Assembly: GCA_002399085.1 (NCBI GenBank)
Contig: DHCY01000035.1
Coordinates: 1-43,029 of the forward strand
Source: Anaerolineaceae bacterium UBA4890
GTDB taxonomy: Bacteria; Chloroflexota; Anaerolineae; Anaerolineales; Anaerolineaceae
DNA: 43,029 bases
Direction: 5' to 3'
This document shows, piece after piece, positions 39,928-43,029 of this stretch. The position numbers were made by a program, and so were the translations under genes. Positions within the stretch are counted from its first letter, which is position 1. Every line of letters starts with the position of its first letter. The notes under the pieces were generated by a model. It did no database searches. It saw only the letters and a program-made list of their open reading frames with translations, and was not told the DNA's origin.

Positions 39928-41997
39928 ATGAAAGAATTCTCAACCACAAATGTTCGCAACATCGTTCTTGCTTCGCACAGCAATTCGGGCAAGACAATTC
40001 TCGTGGAGAATTTACTGAATTTTACTGGAGCCACCACCCGTATCGGCAGCATCGAAGATGGCACAACCGTCTCTGATTTCGACGACGAAGAAAAGCGCCG
40101 TAATATTTCGCTTTTCACCTCCGTTTTGCCGGTTATCTATAAGAACGTCAAATTTAATTTCCTTGACACCCCCGGTTACACCGACTTTGTCGGCGAAGTC
40201 GTTTCCGCCATGCGCGTCGCAGACCTGGCTCTGATCCTGGTTGATTCCGTTGGTGGTTTTGAAGTTGGTACTGAAACCGCACTCGAACTTGCCGCCAGAT
40301 TCAACATGCCCAAAATTATGGTCATCAACAAGATGGACCGCGAAAACGCCAGTTTCGAAAAGGCACTCGAGTCTGTTCGCAACGGCGTGGACGATGTGCG
40401 CTTGATCCCGATGCAATTGCCTTGGGGCGAAAAAGCTGATTTCCAGGGTGTTATCGACCTGGTCACTATGAAAGCCTACAAAGGCGACGGCAAGACAGCC
40501 AGCGAGATCCCTGCTGAACTGAAATATGAAGTCGATGAAGCCCGCATGGTCCTGGTGGAAGCTGCAGCCGAAGGTGAAGACAGCCTTTTGGAAAAATATT
40601 TCGAGAACGGCGATTTGACCGCCGATGAAATCCTGCAAGGTCTGCACAAAGCCATCCAGGAGACCAACATAATCCCGGTTTTGGTTGCCGCTGGCGGTCG
40701 CATGATCGGGGTTGCCCCGCTGATGGACACCCTGCTCGAACTGGCACCAAACCCCTCTGAGCTTCCAGCGGTGATTGCGCATTCGCCCAAAGGTGATGTG
40801 GAATTGAATTATAAAGATTCCGGACCTCTGGCAGCCTATGTGTGGAAAACAACTGCTGACCCCTTCGTTGGTCGCCAGACTTTCTTCCGGGTCTATTCCG
40901 GGACGATGAACTCTGATACCCGGGTTTGGAACGCCAATAAGGGCGAAGAAGAGCGCTTAGCCGGCATCCAGGTGCCTTATGGAAAAGACATGCAGCCAGT
41001 TTCAGTTATTCACAGCGGTGATATTGGCGCTGTTGCCAAGCTGAGTGTAACTACCACCGGCGATACACTGACCACCAAGGAACATAACCTGACACTGCCG
41101 ATGCCTGCTTACCCCAATCCGCTTTATCGCGTTGCCATCACCCCCCGCACGCAGTCTGATGCCGCCAAGATGAGCCAAACCCTGACCCGCCTGGCAGAAG
41201 AAGATCTGACCTTCAGCTGGGAGATGGAAGCCGCCACCCACCAGACCCTGATCTTTGGCATGGGCGACCAGCACATCGATGTGGCAGTCAAGCGAGCTGA
41301 ACAAAAATTCCAACTCAACCTGGACCTGCACGAGCCCAAGGTGCCTTATGAAGAACACATCACCAGGGAAGCTTCTGCCATGTATCGCCACAAGAAACAA
41401 ACCGGTGGTTCCGGGCAGTTTGGTGAGGTCCATCTTAAGGTATTTCCTCTGCAGGATGAAGAATTCTCATTCAGCAACGATGTCTTCGGCGGTGCCATTT
41501 CCAACAACTATATGGGTCCGATCGAAAAAGGTATCCGCAGTGTAATGAAAGAAGGCGTTGTCGCCGGATACCCGGTGCACAATGTGGGTGTCTCGGTCTA
41601 TGACGGCAAGGAACATCCGGTTGACTCCAAGCCAATCGCTTTCGAAATTGCCGGTCGCGAAGCCTTCAAACTGGCATTCAAAGATGCCAATCCGGTGCTC
41701 TACGAACCGATCATGAAAGTGGTTGTACACATGCCGGAAGCGAACATGGGTGATATTATGGGCGACCTCAACACCCGGCGCGCGCGCGTGCAGGGCATGG
41801 GTTCAGACCGCGGTCGCTCGACCATTACGGCTGAAGTGCCTTTGTCTGAAATGATGCGCTACACCACCAACCTGCGCTCGATGACTGGTGGTCGCGGTAC
41901 TTTCACCATGGAATTCGACCATTACGATCTCGTCCCCACCCATCTGGCGCAGGAAATTATGGACGCCCGGCAGAAAGAACTGAAGCACGAAGAGTAG
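39928..41997 (+). CDS. Elongation factor G paralogue (EF-G-2 type)
   Basis: A 689-aa translational GTPase with EF-G domain order. Seen: G1 ASHSNSGKT (15-23), G3 LDTPGYTDF (79-87), G4 NKMD, domain II, and domains III-V with the C-terminal MTGGRGTFTMEFDHYDLVP. In canonical EF-G the G3 motif is DTPGH with the catalytic His; here Tyr84 replaces it, and the SNSGKT P-loop replaces the usual IDAGKT. Both substitutions are known in the EF-G-2 group (Thermus, Mycobacterium and relatives), whose role in translation is not settled. AGGAAGGT precedes the ATG, and a strong palindromic terminator follows. The main fusA is presumably elsewhere. Confidence 0.9.
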   Translation: MKEFSTTNVRNIVLASHSNSGKTILVENLLNFTGATTRIGSIEDGTTVSDFDDEEKRRNISLFTSVLPVIYKNVKFNFLDTPGYTDFVGEVVSAMRVADLALILVDSVGGFEVGTETALELAARFNMPKIMVINKMDRENASFEKALESVRNGVDDVRLIPMQLPWGEKADFQGVIDLVTMKAYKGDGKTASEIPAELKYEVDEARMVLVEAAAEGEDSLLEKYFENGDLTADEILQGLHKAIQETNIIPVLVAAGGRMIGVAPLMDTLLELAPNPSELPAVIAHSPKGDVELNYKDSGPLAAYVWKTTADPFVGRQTFFRVYSGTMNSDTRVWNANKGEEERLAGIQVPYGKDMQPVSVIHSGDIGAVAKLSVTTTGDTLTTKEHNLTLPMPAYPNPLYRVAITPRTQSDAAKMSQTLTRLAEEDLTFSWEMEAATHQTLIFGMGDQHIDVAVKRAEQKFQLNLDLHEPKVPYEEHITREASAMYRHKKQTGGSGQFGEVHLKVFPLQDEEFSFSNDVFGGAISNNYMGPIEKGIRSVMKEGVVAGYPVHNVGVSVYDGKEHPVDSKPIAFEIAGREAFKLAFKDANPVLYEPIMKVVVHMPEANMGDIMGDLNTRRARVQGMGSDRGRSTITAEVPLSEMMRYTTNLRSMTGGRGTFTMEFDHYDLVPTHLAQEIMDARQKELKHEE

Positions 41998-42023
41998 TAT
42001 TCGATTCTTACAGAATGATATTG

Positions 42024-42055
42024 AAAGAGGTTGGCATATGCCAACCTCTTTTCTT
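42024..42055 (+). terminator. Intrinsic terminator of the EF-G-2 gene
   Basis: A perfect 28-bp palindrome (AAAGAGGTTGGCAT and its complement) followed by TTCTTT. Located 27 bp after the stop. Confidence 0.88.
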
Positions 42056-42084
42056 TATATCCTTCCTCTGGGGAGGGTCCGCGA

Positions 42085-42099
42085 CCTGTGCCCGCCGTG
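42085..42099 (-). repeat. 15-bp dispersed repeat CACGGCGGGCACAGG, copy 2
   Basis: Exact inverted copy of 9200-9214, in the GC-rich intergenic segment between the EF-G-2 terminator and the GNAT gene stop. Confidence 0.4.
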
Positions 42100-42125
42100 G
42101 AACAGATGGGAAAGCGGAGGCGAGG

Positions 42126-42986
42126 TCAACTTGTTTCGAACAAATACTGGTGGTAATCACAAACCGGTTGGTAGCCAACTTCCTGGTAGATCTTATTGCT
42201 GGTTGGGTTCGCCAGATCCGTGAAAAGATTGGTCAATTCAAAGCCCCGCGAAAGCATTTCCTTCGACACCTCCGCAACCAAAGCCCGGGCATAGCCCTTG
42301 CGGCGATGCTGAGGGGGCGTGTACACCCCGCTGATGCAAATGCTTTTGATCTGCTCGCGGTTCGCCACAGTGCTACTAACCTGCTCACCATCAACCTCCC
42401 AGAAAAAAGTCCGGCGCTGTCGAATATTGACGAGTGCCCGCTCTGGTGTTGATCTGGTGCCTAGCAGGTCCAATTCATCCATCATGGCATTGAGGAACTC
42501 CGCGGCTTTAGGCGCGTCTCTTTCTTCGGCTATGCGCACTTCACCTTCCGGATAATCAAGCTCCTCAACTTTTCGCAGCTCGTAGGCTCGCAGTCGTGTT
42601 TGCAATCTGGGTACCTGGGCAGTATATTTCTCCCAAATGCGTGCAAAGGCGTCGCTCGCTTCCACGACCCCATTTACGCCGCTCAACCGCCAACCTGCGG
42701 AGATCAATGCTCGAGCGAGCTCTTCCAGGGCGTCATTGTTTAATGGATCACTCTCCACAATCACCGGAAAAGGCGGCGTCATAATTGCCATAGCTGAAAT
42801 TATGCCGTGTTCATCAGAAACAATCGTCATCAAAGGATCGTGTTCAGTGTAAGCATGCGGATCATCCTTTAGGCGAAGCGCAAGACCCAGCATCAGGTTA
42901 TTGCGGGTTTCGTTTTTGGCAAGGTGTTCGAGCGTGTGTTCCAGGAACTCGCTCGCATTATTAAGGAAGATAGTTTGATAAGTCAT
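42126..42986 (-). CDS. GNAT-family N-acetyltransferase
   Basis: A 286-aa protein with a C-terminal GNAT domain (about 145-286) whose acetyl-CoA motif A reads GVYTPPQHRRKGYARALVAE, followed by FTDLANPTSNKIYQEVGY. The N-terminal 140 residues look like a diverged second GNAT-like domain. Substrate unknown. The ATG at 42986 follows GAGGCTC; an ATG further upstream at 43016 would begin in a repeat-like sequence and is less likely. Confidence 0.85.
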   Translation of the reverse strand: MTYQTIFLNNASEFLEHTLEHLAKNETRNNLMLGLALRLKDDPHAYTEHDPLMTIVSDEHGIISAMAIMTPPFPVIVESDPLNNDALEELARALISAGWRLSGVNGVVEASDAFARIWEKYTAQVPRLQTRLRAYELRKVEELDYPEGEVRIAEERDAPKAAEFLNAMMDELDLLGTRSTPERALVNIRQRRTFFWEVDGEQVSSTVANREQIKSICISGVYTPPQHRRKGYARALVAEVSKEMLSRGFELTNLFTDLANPTSNKIYQEVGYQPVCDYHQYLFETS

Positions 42987-43010
42987 AAGAGCCTCGAAAT
43001 AATTTTTTTT

Positions 43011-43029
43011 TGTCATTCTGAACGAAGTG
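43011..43029 (+). repeat. Partial REP-like element at the window edge
   Basis: The last 19 bases (TGTCATTCTGAACGAAGTG) look like the beginning of a dispersed intergenic repeat known to me from several Chloroflexota and other genomes (TGTCATTCTGAGCGAAGCG-type). The rest lies outside the window, so this is recognition from memory only. Confidence 0.4.

Noticed and set aside
40012..40782. 256-aa open frame opposite the EF-G-2 gene
   Set aside because: Antisense to the G domain with low-complexity Phe/His/Gly content and no start signal.

Overview
The window is a 43-kb stretch of an ordinary, gene-dense bacterial chromosome. It most resembles a member of the Chloroflexota, probably class Anaerolineae. 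This assignment is inferred from gene content, not from a marker search. Supporting traits are: Thr/Pro-rich linkers on exported proteins, an NBR1-type Ig lipoprotein, a fused bifunctional phosphoglucose/phosphomannose isomerase, a potassium-independent H+-pyrophosphatase, an EF-G-2 paralogue, a tandem ThyX-like protein, and many genes that seem to be leaderless. I see no rRNA, tRNA, CRISPR array, insertion sequence, prophage or plasmid function.

Layout. 1-2.9 kb (+): a FtsB/DivIC-like septum protein, then an overlapping three-gene unit (MazG-like pyrophosphohydrolase, LOG-family protein, prolyl-tRNA synthetase). 3.0-5.3 kb (+): an AlkD-like HEAT protein and a coupled pair made of a C39-type lipoprotein and a small membrane protein. 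5.3-9.8 kb (-): an esterase, hppA with a conserved unknown gene, and a lipoprotein. 9.97-19.1 kb (-): a long translation/transcription operon nusA-ylxR-infB-rbfA-nrnA-truB-ribF-thyX-like, driven by a good promoter at 19.1 kb and interrupted by intrinsic terminators in the nusA leader and in front of ribF. 19.3-23.2 kb (+): a GH13 glucosidase and a degenerate methylase-like protein. 23.2-26.5 kb (-): a class A penicillin-binding protein. 26.6-30.8 kb (+): an alpha/alpha-barrel glycosidase-like protein, an NBR1-Ig lipoprotein and the sugar-phosphate isomerase. 30.9-38.3 kb (-): family-5 uracil-DNA glycosylase, a DUF4190-like protein, eno, pyrG, an S1-domain protein, a YhhN-type membrane protein, era and ogt. 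38.6-42.0 kb (+): a phosphoribosyltransferase overlapping a HicB-DinB fusion, then EF-G-2. 42.1-43.0 kb (-): a GNAT acetyltransferase.

Themes. (1) At least seven genes have a TANNNT -10 box 6-9 nt before the start codon and no Shine-Dalgarno sequence, so transcription should begin at or next to the start codon. Other genes have normal SD sites; the two modes coexist. (2) Intrinsic terminators sit between transcription start and coding sequence at nusA, ribF and pyrG, leaving no room for a downstream promoter at ribF and pyrG, so these look like attenuators. The pyrG case resembles the CTP-sensitive attenuator of Bacillus subtilis pyrG. (3) Several proteins are rearranged or degenerate members of known families: a tandem ThyX whose signature motif is divided between two halves, a zinc-ribbon methylase fold without a recognisable catalytic motif, a HicB-DinB fusion, and EF-G-2 with Tyr in place of the catalytic His. 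(4) Palindromic intergenic repeats of at least two families are present.

No single locus is clearly a new multi-gene system. The best candidates for new biology are the degenerate methylase-like protein, the split ThyX protein coupled to FAD synthetase, and the pyrG and nusA attenuators.
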